Positions 53,621-62,780 of a DNA stretch of 64,000 bases are shown here, in pieces. Below the pieces are notes generated by a model. The model did no database searches. It was given only the letters and a program-made list of their open reading frames with translations, and was not told the DNA's origin. The stretch is taken from the NCBI GenBank assembly GCA_964486335.1, contig CAZAMB010000001.1:62001-126000 (forward strand), given 5' to 3'. The first letter of the stretch is position 1. Each line of letters opens with the position of its first letter. The translations under genes and the position numbers were made by a program. This stretch comes from CAZAMB01 sp964486335. Its GTDB lineage: Bacteria > Planctomycetota > Phycisphaerae > UBA1845.

Positions 53621-54088
53621 GTGACAATTCCGGCGACGAAACACTCCTAACCCGGAGCGCGAGCGACGGGCGGTCAGTTGCGCGGCAATCCCGTTACAAG
53701 CCTCTGTTTGCAGCTCCCTTGTTGAGGCAGAGTAACCGCCCCGCGCTGGCGCTTGGGGTTCGGATAGCGAAGCGACGGGCCACTGAAACACTCCGAACCC
53801 GGAGCGCGAGCGACGGGCGGTCAGTTGCGCGGCAATCCCGTTACAAGCCTCTGTTTGCAGCTCCCTTGTTGAGGCAGAGTAACCGCCCCGCGCTGGCGCT
53901 TGGGGTTCGGATAGCGAAGCGACGGGCCACTGAAACACTCCGAACCCGGAGCGCGAGCGACGGGCGGTCAGTTGCGCGGCAATCCCGTTACAAGCCTCTG
54001 TTTGCAGCTCCCTTGTTGAGGCAGAGTAACCGCCCCGCGCTGGCGCTTGGGGTTCGGATGGCGATGCGCGCCGCCCGCCGAAAGTGTG
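53621..54088. mobile_element. MITE-like element with expanded core
   Basis: The outer ends are GTGACAATTCCGGCG (53621-53635) and CGCCGAAAGTGTGA (~54077-54090). The latter is the imperfect inverse of the former. A related copy at 62543-62683 has the same ends. It encodes no transposase. The core holds three 147-bp units, so it looks like a non-autonomous palindromic element that has expanded. Distal bases differ from the other copy. Confidence 0.5.
53638..54060. repeat. Three tandem 147-bp units with inverted-repeat ends
   Basis: Units start at 53638, 53785 and 53932; the third diverges near 54060. Each has GAACCCGGAGCGCGAGCGACGGG near one end and CCCCGCGCTGGCGCTTGGGG near the other, an imperfect palindrome (outer parts shown shortened: ACCCGGAGCGCGAGCGACGG). 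Because 147 is a multiple of three, long frames stay open on both strands, but the repeating translations have no protein character. Confidence 0.85.
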
Positions 54089-54114
54089 ATGAACCCGCCG
54101 GATGTACTCAAAGA

Positions 54115-54142
54115 AAAGGCACCGGTTTTCACCGGTGCCTTT
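54115..54142 (-). terminator. Strong hairpin terminator of the Cys-rich lipoprotein gene
   Basis: AAAGGCACCGGT (54115-54126), loop of 4, and ACCGGTGCCTTT (54131-54142) form a perfect 12-bp stem. On the minus strand it is followed by TTTTCTTTG-type T-rich sequence, 24 bp after the lipoprotein stop at 54166. Confidence 0.75.
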
Positions 54143-54165
54143 CAGCAATTCAGTTGTTCAGTGCA

Positions 54166-56070
54166 TTACCGGCAAAGCTGGTTGGCTTGCGTGACACAAC
54201 TGGCATCCCACTCCGTATCGCAGCAGAAGTCGTCAGTCGCACATACCTTGCCGCAACATGAGACGCTGCTGCAACCCGGTGCCGCATGCGCGGCAAAGCA
54301 ATCGCCCCGACCGCGTCCGCAGGCCGTGCAAATCAGGGTGGACTTGTCGACGCAGGTCTGATCCCATGCCGTGATACAGCAAAACGGATCAGATTCACAG
54401 ACCGCGTTGCAGCACTCCACGTTGTTGCAGCCCGGCGTAGTCTGCACACTGGTGCATACGCTTCCGCGCGTGTTGCACGCGGGAAAACCGCTCGTGCAAT
54501 ATCCCGCGGCTTCCGAAGCGCAGAACGAATCCCAGGTAACGTCGCAGCAAAAACGATCCACGGCACACACGCGACTGCAGCACGTCGGCGTTCCGCAGCC
54601 CGGCTGGCTTTCGCCGCGAGCGGTCATGCAATCCCCCGTGGCCGTCGTGCAGATGTCCGGCTGACCGCAAGAGATGGTCAGGCGACCTTCGCCCTGGTCG
54701 CCCACGTAACCGCCGATGCGGATCATGTACGATTGCCCCATCGTCACGCCAAACGTGACGCGCGACTGTGTGTTCTCGACACCACTGCCGCAATCATCGT
54801 CACTGCAAGCGACCGGTCGGTTGGTCGGGCACCCGCAACCCGTGTAAGCCGCCATTTTCGTGTCAAAATCGCTTCCGCAAAGGCTCGCCGTTGCGGTGCC
54901 CGTGCAGGAAGCGGTGTAGCAGTACCACACGTCCGACGGAATATCACCTCGGCCGAAGAAGTTGCAGTCCACGGGCTCTTCCGGGCCGTCCGTTGTCGCA
55001 CCGACGTTGGTGAAGATACGCGTGCCATCGGTGACAGGCGTGGGCGTCGCGCAGAAATCATTGGGCAGCGCGCTGCCTTCTCGCTGGCACGTGGAGCTGC
55101 ATCCATCACCGTTTGTGGTGTTGCCATCATCGCATTGTTCGCCAGCCTCCACGGCGTTGTTGCCGCAGACCGCGGTTCCGCCACCACCACCCCCACCTCC
55201 GCCGCCGCCGCCCAGCGGGCAGCCGTTAGCGCCGACCGTCGTTCCCGCGGCAGTCCCCGGGCATTGGTCGAGATCGTCGGTCACGCCGTCGATGTCGGTG
55301 TCGCGCTGTGCCGCCGCGCAGCCGTTCGGATCCACGACGCCATCCGCGTCGGTATCGGGACATTGGTCGATGTCGTCCGCGACGCCGTCGTCATCGGTGT
55401 CCGGAGTCCCAGGCGCGCTGACGGGACATCCTTGCGCGTCCACCTGAACCGTCGTCGGCGTTCGCTCGCAGGCATCTCGATTGTCCGTCACGCCGTCTCC
55501 GTCGGAATCTCGCTGATTCGCGGCACAGCCCTGAGCATCTACAGAAGCGCCGGTGGGTGAGTTTGGACAGTCATCGTCAGCGTCGGCGACGCCATCGTTG
55601 TCGGTGTCATCCGGCGGCGCGGTGGCCGGACACCCTAGCGTGTTGACCGGCGTGCCGCGCGGCGTTGCCGGACACTGGTCAACGTCGTCGCGCACGCCAT
55701 CGCCGTCCTGATCCGAAGGGGCGCCAATGGGAGTGTCATCTTCAACGAAATTCGCAGTGATGGTCTTGACGACCGTACCGTTAACGATGAGGGGATTAGA
55801 CTCCGGATCGGTCACGTTGGGGCCGGTCCAGTTCTCAAACACCCACCCCTCGGCGGCAGTCGCCGTCAGAGTGACATTGTTGCCGCTGGCCGACTGCGTT
55901 ACCGTTCCACTGTCGGCGGACGGCAGAATCGTCACCGTCACCGTCGGCGGGTCATTGCCGCCGTTGCCGCCAGGTTGCTGGGGTGGGCAGCCGCCCATGG
56001 AAAGCGCGACGACCGGAATCACTACCGCCAAGAGCCAACACGAGATTGGCCGACTCACGAATGTTTGCAC
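54166..56070 (-). CDS. Mosaic Cys-rich lipoprotein (InlB-like, TSP3, DUF4215-like repeats)
   Basis: I use GTG 56070, which has AGGAG with a 7-nt spacer; the upstream 33 residues lack signal character. The 634-residue product has a lipobox (VALSMGGC). Order: an InlB-like repeat (GWVFENWTGPNVTDPESNP), six thrombospondin type-3 loops (for example DSDGDGVTDNRDACERTP), a poly-Gly linker, a Cys-rich DUF4215-like repeat (CGNNAVEAGEQCDDGNTTNG with DGCSSTC), a beta-sandwich domain (SDVWYCYTASCTGTATASLC), and at the end about four repeats of VC..D.FCC...WD..C. Such repeat lipoproteins are typical of planctomycetes and myxobacteria. Calcium binding is expected. The precise role is unknown. Confidence 0.85.
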   Translation of the reverse strand: MQTFVSRPISCWLLAVVIPVVALSMGGCPPQQPGGNGGNDPPTVTVTILPSADSGTVTQSASGNNVTLTATAAEGWVFENWTGPNVTDPESNPLIVNGTVVKTITANFVEDDTPIGAPSDQDGDGVRDDVDQCPATPRGTPVNTLGCPATAPPDDTDNDGVADADDDCPNSPTGASVDAQGCAANQRDSDGDGVTDNRDACERTPTTVQVDAQGCPVSAPGTPDTDDDGVADDIDQCPDTDADGVVDPNGCAAAQRDTDIDGVTDDLDQCPGTAAGTTVGANGCPLGGGGGGGGGGGGTAVCGNNAVEAGEQCDDGNTTNGDGCSSTCQREGSALPNDFCATPTPVTDGTRIFTNVGATTDGPEEPVDCNFFGRGDIPSDVWYCYTASCTGTATASLCGSDFDTKMAAYTGCGCPTNRPVACSDDDCGSGVENTQSRVTFGVTMGQSYMIRIGGYVGDQGEGRLTISCGQPDICTTATGDCMTARGESQPGCGTPTCCSRVCAVDRFCCDVTWDSFCASEAAGYCTSGFPACNTRGSVCTSVQTTPGCNNVECCNAVCESDPFCCITAWDQTCVDKSTLICTACGRGRGDCFAAHAAPGCSSVSCCGKVCATDDFCCDTEWDASCVTQANQLCR

Positions 56071-56363
56071 TTTGTTTCTCCTTACCCCCTGAATGCAACC
56101 GAAATGGCGTCCGCGCCCTCCAGCAGCCCGCGCAAGCGACCGTCTCAAAATGAGAATCGCCGATGCCAACTGTATGCCCGTGGCAAGGGTCGAGGCAAGG
56201 CCCGCAAACTCTTGTGCCCTTGACGGTTATCGGCGGGAACATCGGCCGGAACAGCCGGAGGACGGTGCGGCTTGAATCCGCAGGGCGGCCAGCGTAGGGT
56301 ACGACCTTTGCCGCACCCAACGTGGGGGTTCGGGAGGCAAGGTCGTCAGCCGGAGGAATCGTG

Positions 56364-56852
56364 GTGCCAAACATGGTGCGAGTTGGAATTGGGTACGATA
56401 TTCATCGATTGGAAGAGGGAAGAAAGCTCGTGCTCGGAGGGGTAGAGGTCCCCTTCGATCGCGGATTGGTGGGTCATAGCGACGCGGACGTGGTCCTCCA
56501 CGCGGTTACGGATGCGCTTCTGGGCGCTGCGTCGCTTCCCGATATCGGCGATCTGTTCCCCGATACCGATCCGACCTACAAGGACGCCGACAGCAAGAAG
56601 CTTCTCGGCGCGGCCATGGACAAAGTACGGGCCGCAGGTTTCTCGGTCGGCAACGTCGATGTGATCGTACATCTGGAAGCGCCCAAGCTCTCGCCTCACA
56701 AACGCCGGATGGCCGTTTCGATTGCCGACGTCATTCGATGCGAAACCAAACAGGTCAGCGTCAAGGCGAAAACAAATGAGGGCATGGGCCCGCTGGGGCA
56801 GGCCGATGCGATTGCCTGTACGGCGGTGGCTTTGCTGGGACGTGAGCAGTGA
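56364..56852 (+). CDS. ispF: 2-C-methyl-D-erythritol 2,4-cyclodiphosphate synthase
   Basis: A 162-residue enzyme of the MEP isoprenoid pathway. Motifs: VGIGYDIHRLEEGRKLVLGG (metal-binding Asp and His), GLVGHSDADVVLHAVTDALL, DIGDLFPDTDPTYKDADS and the C-terminal SVKAKTNEGMGPLGQADAIA. The start is uncertain: GTG 56364 has GGAGG at a 7-nt spacing, while ATG 56373 is nine bases further in, and I prefer the former. cysS follows after ~117 bp. The pathway neighbours are not in the window. Confidence 0.95.
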   Translation: MPNMVRVGIGYDIHRLEEGRKLVLGGVEVPFDRGLVGHSDADVVLHAVTDALLGAASLPDIGDLFPDTDPTYKDADSKKLLGAAMDKVRAAGFSVGNVDVIVHLEAPKLSPHKRRMAVSIADVIRCETKQVSVKAKTNEGMGPLGQADAIACTAVALLGREQ

Positions 56853-56969
56853 CAAGTGGTCGCGCGCCGGTCATGCGTCCGGGAACCAGCGCAACCGCCG
56901 GGGTCTATCGGTCCTGCAATGAAGAAGTCATGAAGTCGGCTCCTACGTTTCTTAGGGATTGACCGCTCA

Positions 56970-58523
56970 ATGGGTCAGATGGTCTACAATACATTGTCGC
57001 GGAAGAAGGAACCCTTTGAGCCGATCAATCCGGGTCGGGTGGGTATTTACCTTTGCGGACCCACTGTCTACAAGCCGAGCCACGTCGGTCATGCCGTCGG
57101 TCCGATCATTTTTGACGCGATCAAGCGCTACCTCGTATTTCGCGGCTACAACGTGACATGGGTGGTCAATATCACCGACGTGGACGACAAGCTGATCATC
57201 GAGGCGGGCAGGCAGGGCATTTCGACATTCGCGCTGGCGGAAAAGATTACGAAAGATTATCTCGCCGCCATGAAACTGCTGCACGTCGACGGCATCGACA
57301 TCATGCCCAAGGCGTCGGAGAGCATGGGTGACATCATCGGCGTCATTCAACGTCTGATCGATAAGGGCTGCGCCTACGCGTCCGGCGGCGATGTTTATTT
57401 TGATGTGTCGAAAGATGCGGATTACGGCAAGCTCAGCAACCGCAAAACCGAAGAGCAGGAAGGTCAACGCGACCTGCAAAGCGGCGAGAAGCGAAACGCG
57501 GGCGATTTCGCTCTATGGAAGACGGCGAAATCCGACGAGCCGGCCGAAGTCAAGTTCGATTCGCCGTGGGGCAAGGGTCGGCCCGGCTGGCACATCGAGT
57601 GCTCCGCGATGGCCCAACGGTACCTGGGCGAGACATTCGACATTCATGGCGGCGGGCTCGACCTGATCTTTCCCCACCACGAAAACGAAATTGCCCAATC
57701 CGAATCCGCCAACGACAAACCCTTTGCCAAGTACTGGCTGCACAACGGCCTGACCCGCGTCAACACCAAGAAGATCTCCAAATCCGACGCCTCGCCGGAG
57801 ATGGTCGCGGCGCTGGCGAAGATGACATTGCACAACCTGCTGGCGACTTATCCGCCGGAGTTGATCCGCTTCTTCGTGCTCAGCACGCACTATCGCCGGC
57901 CGATCGAGTACTCCGAAGAGGAGATCGAAAGCAAACGAAAGGGTCTCGACACGTTCTATCGGCTCTTCGAACGGGTCGAGCGGCTGTGCGGACAATCGCC
58001 TTACGGCGAGTCGCAAACTTCGTCCAATGTCAAACTCGGTATACCCGCGCTCGCTTCGGCGCTTGAGCAATGCTCATCGGTGTTCACTGCGGCGATGGAC
58101 GATGACTTCAACACGGCCGGTGCCATTGCGGCGATGTTCGACTTCGCCGGCGCGATCAACCGCTTTATTGAACGGGAGAAACTGGAAGGCGAGCCGCGGA
58201 CTTCAGTTCGCGCGGAGGCTCTCGACACCAATGCCGGCGCGTCTTCCGATCGATTGCCGGACAATCGTCATTCCGATGCGTTCAAGGCAACGATTGGGCT
58301 GCTGAATCTTGGACGACTGATCGGGCTGTTTCTCGATCCTCCGCAGCAGAAATCTACCGCAGACGGCACGGCAGACAAGGCCATGAAAGTCCTCATCCAG
58401 ATCCGTCAGCACCTGCGCAAGAAGAAGGATTTTGAATCCGCCGACCTGATTCGCAACCTGCTGGTCGAGCAGCGAATCACGCTCGAAGATCGCCCCGACG
58501 GAACCATCTGGCGCGCCGAATAA
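56970..58523 (+). CDS. cysS: Cysteinyl-tRNA synthetase
   Basis: A 517-residue class I synthetase, somewhat longer than the ~460-470 of E. coli. The HIGH-type motif is PTVYKPSHVGHAVGPIIFD, the second signature TRVNTKKISKSDAS (KISKS, a KMSKS variant). Zinc-ligand parts are YLCGPTVY (Cys) and HIECSAMAQRYLGETFDIHG (Cys/His). It charges tRNA-Cys with cysteine, a high-demand function given the many Cys-rich proteins here. The C-terminal part has an insertion of ~40 residues (EGEPRTSVRAEALDTNAGAS) that is low complexity. Confidence 0.96.
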   Translation: MGQMVYNTLSRKKEPFEPINPGRVGIYLCGPTVYKPSHVGHAVGPIIFDAIKRYLVFRGYNVTWVVNITDVDDKLIIEAGRQGISTFALAEKITKDYLAAMKLLHVDGIDIMPKASESMGDIIGVIQRLIDKGCAYASGGDVYFDVSKDADYGKLSNRKTEEQEGQRDLQSGEKRNAGDFALWKTAKSDEPAEVKFDSPWGKGRPGWHIECSAMAQRYLGETFDIHGGGLDLIFPHHENEIAQSESANDKPFAKYWLHNGLTRVNTKKISKSDASPEMVAALAKMTLHNLLATYPPELIRFFVLSTHYRRPIEYSEEEIESKRKGLDTFYRLFERVERLCGQSPYGESQTSSNVKLGIPALASALEQCSSVFTAAMDDDFNTAGAIAAMFDFAGAINRFIEREKLEGEPRTSVRAEALDTNAGASSDRLPDNRHSDAFKATIGLLNLGRLIGLFLDPPQQKSTADGTADKAMKVLIQIRQHLRKKKDFESADLIRNLLVEQRITLEDRPDGTIWRAE

Positions 58524-58692
58524 TCGACTCCAATCGGCCCTGCATGGGGATTCCTTCCTAAACCGCAACGTCCGGTAAGCCGACAAATCAAAGTCGCGAC
58601 ACCGATCGCACGGCGGGACCGCGCGCCACGTGTGCGCTCGCTCAAGAAAGGCGAATACTCAACAAGCGGCACAGCCGTCAGAAGCAAGACCA

Positions 58693-59775
58693 ATGCACGT
58701 TCGATTTGTCGGAGAACCCGACGACGGCATCAGCGTCTCGTCGCACCATGCAGCCGCGCTGGCACGCGCCGAAATCAATGTATCGTTCGACGGCATTCCA
58801 TCGTCGGAAGCCGGGAGTGGCGAGCCAGCGTCGCCCGACGTCATCCATCTGGTCTCATACGAACAGTGTGACGGCGCGCTGCTTCGGCGTCTCATCGCGG
58901 CGAGAATGGCCGGAACGCCGATCGTTCGCTATTGGACCCATCGTGCCGCTCTCTGGGCCGTTCACCATCAACCGACCGGCGACGTGTCGCGAGCGCTATC
59001 CCAGCTGGGCGTCGTTCAGTTATGTCGAACAACGGATACTCGTGATGTCCTGCAAGCCGCCGGAATCGAGGCCCGACCGATCCCCGTCATCAGCCCGCAC
59101 CTTTCCAACATTGCCCAGCCTCGTCCGATGCCGCAAGCGTTTACCGTTTTGTGCCATCTTCCGTCGCAGCGGCGCGAATTTCACGGAGGCGCGACCATCG
59201 ACGGTATCATTCGAGCCTTGCCGGCCGTGAGATTCCTTATCCTCGGCGATACGAAGGATCGTTACGTCGGGTTGAAAAACGTCGAGGCTCTCGGCGACGT
59301 GGCCGACTCTGCAAGGGCAATGCAACGAGCATCCGTCGTGATCGATGCCCGGTTGGACGGATCGCTTTCACGCGTGATGCTCGAAGCGCTATGCCACGGT
59401 CGGCAGCTTGTTTCGGGCCATTCGTTGCCGCATGCGCGAGTCGCGCGAACCATCCACGACTACCTGGAAGCCGTTCGCACGCTGCGCCGAGGCGCACCAT
59501 TCAACCTGTCGGGCAGGGAATTCGTTTGTCGCGAGTTCGATCAACTGCAGGCAATTAAATCGCTTCGCCGGATCCTGGAGGACGCCACCGAGCCGGGTCG
59601 CCTCAATCTCGCTGTCGGCGGGCAGGTACGCGGCGCGGCCGCTGCAATTCGCAATCTCCATTTGCTGTCGAAACAGCGCTTCCCGATGCCCACAGCGGAG
59701 TCCCTTCCGCCCAACGCCGGCTTGATTCAGTCGTTGGTGCGCGGCACGGGCTCGGCGGTCGCGGTCTCCGCATGA
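58693..59775 (+). CDS. Glycosyltransferase-like protein
   Basis: A 360-residue protein starting at ATG 58693. The C-terminal half (VRFLILGDTKDRYVGLKNVE, LGDVADSARAMQRASVVIDA and SLSRVMLEALCHGRQLVSGH) resembles the donor domain of GT-B glycosyltransferases, with a degenerate EX7E-like motif (E-x-L-C-H-G). The N-terminal half is a typical acceptor-domain Rossmann fold (DVIHLVSYEQCDGALLRRL). It overlaps the next glycosyltransferase by 4 bp (ATGA), so the pair is translated together. Donor and acceptor are unknown; a surface polysaccharide is likely. Confidence 0.7.
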   Translation: MHVRFVGEPDDGISVSSHHAAALARAEINVSFDGIPSSEAGSGEPASPDVIHLVSYEQCDGALLRRLIAARMAGTPIVRYWTHRAALWAVHHQPTGDVSRALSQLGVVQLCRTTDTRDVLQAAGIEARPIPVISPHLSNIAQPRPMPQAFTVLCHLPSQRREFHGGATIDGIIRALPAVRFLILGDTKDRYVGLKNVEALGDVADSARAMQRASVVIDARLDGSLSRVMLEALCHGRQLVSGHSLPHARVARTIHDYLEAVRTLRRGAPFNLSGREFVCREFDQLQAIKSLRRILEDATEPGRLNLAVGGQVRGAAAAIRNLHLLSKQRFPMPTAESLPPNAGLIQSLVRGTGSAVAVSA

Positions 59776-60950
59776 ATCTTGAGAATCGCTCCATGAATAC
59801 CACGCCAGCCCCCCCGAAGACCGTCTTGACCATCGGCCCGCCTCCCGACTGGATCGGCGGAATGAGCACGGTCATCGGACAAATTGCTCGCCTCGATCTC
59901 GCCGGACGGTATCAGATGGCGTTTCTTCCCATCACGGTTTCATCGAAATCGAGGGAATCTCGGCTTGGCCGCGTAGTGCGCCACGTGAGCCAACGCCGAC
60001 GCCTCGCGGCAGCGATACGCAGAGAAAAACCGGCGATCGTTCACCTGCACACGTGCAGCGGCTTTTCCTTTCACCGGTCCGGCTGGGACTTGCGCGTTGC
60101 CGCCCGTCGCGGCTGTCGAACGATTTTGCACGTGCATGGCGCATCGTTTGACGAGTACTACGCCTCGACAACCTCGCTTGAGCAACGAATCATTCGGTGG
60201 ACGCTCAACGCGGCGGATCGGGTCATCGCCCTGTCCGAAGACTGGCGGACACGTCTGCTCACGATCGCACCGCACGCGCGCGTAAACGTCATTGAAAATG
60301 CCGTCGATGCACCGACGTCGCCCGCAGCAAGACAGGCTCGCGCCATCTGCCGATTTCTCGTGCTCGCAAAAATGGATGAATGGAAGGGCATCGATGACCT
60401 GCTCGACGCCTGCGCGTTGCTTCGGAGGCGCGGCGTTGCATTCGGATTAACCCTGGCCGGCCCCCCCGGAACAGCGGGAGACGCCGAAATCATTCAGCGT
60501 AAGATCGTCGATCGAGCGCTTGATGTTCTCGTTCAGTACGTTGGTCCCGCGATCGGCGACACCAAGGCGGCCCTGCTCGCCGACGCCGACGTCTACGTCC
60601 AGCCCAGTCACAACGAGGGAATGCCCATCGCCGTCCTCGAGGCCATGGCCAACGGGCTACCGGTCATCGCCACGGCTGTCGGCGCGATGCCCGAAGTAAT
60701 CGAGGACGAAATTCACGGACTCATTGTTCCACCGCGACAGCCCGAAGCGCTGGCCACGGCAATGGGTGTTTTGGCGTTTGACATTGCCAAACGAACCGCG
60801 CTCGGCGAAGCCGCTCGGCAACGGGCCTTGGTCCGTTTTGGACTGAGTCGCTTTCGGGACGATCTGTTGGCGCTGTACGACGATGTGCTGAGATCACCGC
60901 ATGGAAGCGCAGTTCCAAGAATCGTCCGATCCGCCGCCGTGCTCGGTTAA
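59772..60950 (+). CDS. GT4-family glycosyltransferase
   Basis: A 392-residue GT-B protein. The N-terminal part has TIGPPPDWIGGMSTVIGQIA with the glycine loop and the HLHTCSGFSF and HVHGASFDEYY acceptor-side motifs. The donor domain has FLVLAKMDEWKGIDDLLDAC, ADADVYVQPSHNEGMPIAVL and EAMANGLPVIATAVGAMPEV, the family EX7E region. It is coupled to the preceding glycosyltransferase gene (ATGA). Its likely role is adding sugars to a cell-surface glycan. No wzx, wzy or polymerase genes are adjacent. Confidence 0.88.
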   Translation: MNLENRSMNTTPAPPKTVLTIGPPPDWIGGMSTVIGQIARLDLAGRYQMAFLPITVSSKSRESRLGRVVRHVSQRRRLAAAIRREKPAIVHLHTCSGFSFHRSGWDLRVAARRGCRTILHVHGASFDEYYASTTSLEQRIIRWTLNAADRVIALSEDWRTRLLTIAPHARVNVIENAVDAPTSPAARQARAICRFLVLAKMDEWKGIDDLLDACALLRRRGVAFGLTLAGPPGTAGDAEIIQRKIVDRALDVLVQYVGPAIGDTKAALLADADVYVQPSHNEGMPIAVLEAMANGLPVIATAVGAMPEVIEDEIHGLIVPPRQPEALATAMGVLAFDIAKRTALGEAARQRALVRFGLSRFRDDLLALYDDVLRSPHGSAVPRIVRSAAVLG

Positions 60951-61004
60951 CGGGAGGTTTCGCGTTGGACGATCTTCTCTCGCCAGCCGCGACGTCTCGC
61001 CGGG

Positions 61005-62402
61005 CTACGCCCGCGCAGCGGCCTCATTCTCGCTCTCAAAATCCTGATTGAACGGATCGTCCCAGAAGTTCACCAGGTCGATTCGCGTGACGACACCCAG
61101 GATTTCCGTGCCCCGCGTCACCACCGCGCCGCTGTGGCCCGACGACAAGAGCCGGTACACTTCGTCAAGGTCGGTGTGCTCATCCACCGTCGGCATCGGC
61201 CGCCCCATGATCTCCTTGATCGGGACCTGACGCGGATCGGTGCGCTGGTGAAGCAGTCGCGCAATCGTCAGTTCCCGAACCTGCCCCACGACTTTCCCGT
61301 CCTCGATCACCGGCAACTGCGAAATGCCGTGCCGGCGCAACAGCCCGATCGCCTCCTCGGCCTTGTCGTCCGGACCCACCGCGATGATCGGCACCGTACC
61401 TCGCCGTTCGAGCAATTCACTCACCATATACGGCCTCACCGCGGGTTTCATGAATCCTCGCTCGATCATCCACTCCTCGGAGTAAAGCTTCGACAGGTAG
61501 TTGCGGCCGGTATCGGGACACAGCACGACGACCATGTCGTCCGGACCCAATCGCTGGGCGTAGCGAAGGGCCGCCGCCATGGCCGTGCCGCACGATCCGC
61601 CCACCAGCAGCCCTTCCATCCGCGACATGTTCCGCGCCGCCGTGAACGACTCCGTATCGCTGACCCGCACCCACTCGTCCACCATCTGCGAGTTGAACGT
61701 CTGCGGAACGTAGTCTTCGCCAATGCCCTCGACGGCCCACGGCTTCGGCTGATCACCGGACAGAATGGAGCCTTCCGGATCGGCCGCAACCACGCGAATC
61801 TTCGGGTTCTTTTCCTTCAAGAACTTCCCGACGCCCGACACCGTGCCGCCCGTACCCACGCCCGCCACGAAGCAGGTGATCTTCCCTTCCGTCTGCTCCC
61901 AGATCTCCGGCCCCGTCGAGCGATAGTGCAGTTCCGGGTTGTTCATATTGGTGAACTGGTTCGGCTGCCAGGCACTGGGAATCTCGTTCACCAGCCGTGC
62001 CGCCACGCCGCTGTATCCTTCCGGACTGTTGCTCTCGGCATTGGTCGGCGTGATCACCACTTCCGCGCCGTAGGCCTTGAGCAATCGGATTTTTTCCGTG
62101 CTCATCTTGTCCGGCATCACAAAGATGCAGCGATACCCCTTGACCGCCGCCACCATCGCCAGTCCGACGCCCGTATTGCCCGAGGTCGCCTCGACGATCG
62201 TTCCGCCGGGCTTGAGCAGCCCTTCCCGTTCCGCCGCTTCCACCATGGCCAGCGCGACCCGGTCCTTCACGCTGCCGCCGGGGTTCACGAACTCCACCTT
62301 GGCGTAGATCGCCGCCGGCAGCCCCTTGGCCAGCCGATTGATCCGCACGATCGGCGTTCGTCCGATGGCTTCCAGTATGCTCTTGCACGGTTTCAACATC
62401 AT
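61005..62402 (-). CDS. Cystathionine beta-synthase with C-terminal CBS domains
   Basis: A 465-residue protein. The PLP-binding Lys is in FVNPGGSVKDRVALAMVEAA; the phosphate loop is VATSGNTGVG-like (EATSGNTGVGLAMV), and GVGTGGTVSGVGKFLKEK follows. The last ~130 residues are a pair of CBS domains (PIIAVGPDDKAEEAIGLLRR, LPVIEDGKVVGQVRELTIA and PTVDEHTDLDEVYRLLSSG), which in the family sense adenosyl compounds. The enzyme condenses serine (or O-acetylserine) with homocysteine. With the gamma-lyase-like gene at 23430-24593 it suggests reverse transsulfuration. Cysteine synthase activity is an alternative. It stands alone, convergent with the glycosyltransferase pair. Confidence 0.9.
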   Translation of the reverse strand: MMLKPCKSILEAIGRTPIVRINRLAKGLPAAIYAKVEFVNPGGSVKDRVALAMVEAAEREGLLKPGGTIVEATSGNTGVGLAMVAAVKGYRCIFVMPDKMSTEKIRLLKAYGAEVVITPTNAESNSPEGYSGVAARLVNEIPSAWQPNQFTNMNNPELHYRSTGPEIWEQTEGKITCFVAGVGTGGTVSGVGKFLKEKNPKIRVVAADPEGSILSGDQPKPWAVEGIGEDYVPQTFNSQMVDEWVRVSDTESFTAARNMSRMEGLLVGGSCGTAMAAALRYAQRLGPDDMVVVLCPDTGRNYLSKLYSEEWMIERGFMKPAVRPYMVSELLERRGTVPIIAVGPDDKAEEAIGLLRRHGISQLPVIEDGKVVGQVRELTIARLLHQRTDPRQVPIKEIMGRPMPTVDEHTDLDEVYRLLSSGHSGAVVTRGTEILGVVTRIDLVNFWDDPFNQDFESENEAAARA

Positions 62403-62542
62403 CAGCCTCCGGACGTTGCGACGCCGGCGGATCCGACCGGCCTGTCCACGTCGCCGATCCGCTCAACCCGCCGAACTCCCATTGTAACGCCAAACCGCCG
62501 GATATGAACGGGAAACTCCATCAAACCGTCTGGTCTGGGTCC

Positions 62543-62683
62543 GTGACAGTTCCGGCGAGGAATCAATCCGAACCCGGAGCGCGAGCGACGGGTCTTGGTT
62601 CCCGCGACCTAGCATCATTCAAGGCCCCGCGCTGGCGCTTGGGGTTCGGATGGGCGAAGCATGCCGCCCGCCGAAAGTGTCAC
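62543..62683. mobile_element. MITE-like element, single-core copy
   Basis: GTGACAGTTCCGGCG (62543-62557) and CGCCGAAAGTGTCAC (62669-62683) are imperfect inverted ends. Inside is the palindrome pair CCCGGAGCGCGAGCGACGG and CCCCGCGCTGGCGCTTGGGG with a different, shorter centre than the 53.6-kb copy. It lies ~100 bp upstream of the RHS fragment. No coding capacity. Confidence 0.6.
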
Positions 62684-62780
62684 GGTCTCGTCGCGGCTTG
62701 CCGGCGCCCGGAACCAAGCCATGTATTGCCGTTCCAGCCAATAATTCCGTAGAATCAAGGTCGGCGATCAGTTCGATGCA

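Noticed and set aside
53638..54060. CRISPR array
   Set aside because: The units are 147 bp, contiguous and without spacers; no cas genes are present.
53617..54261. Long open frames on both strands across the 147-bp repeats
   Set aside because: The frames stay open only because 147 is divisible by three; the translations repeat and have no family, signal or start site.
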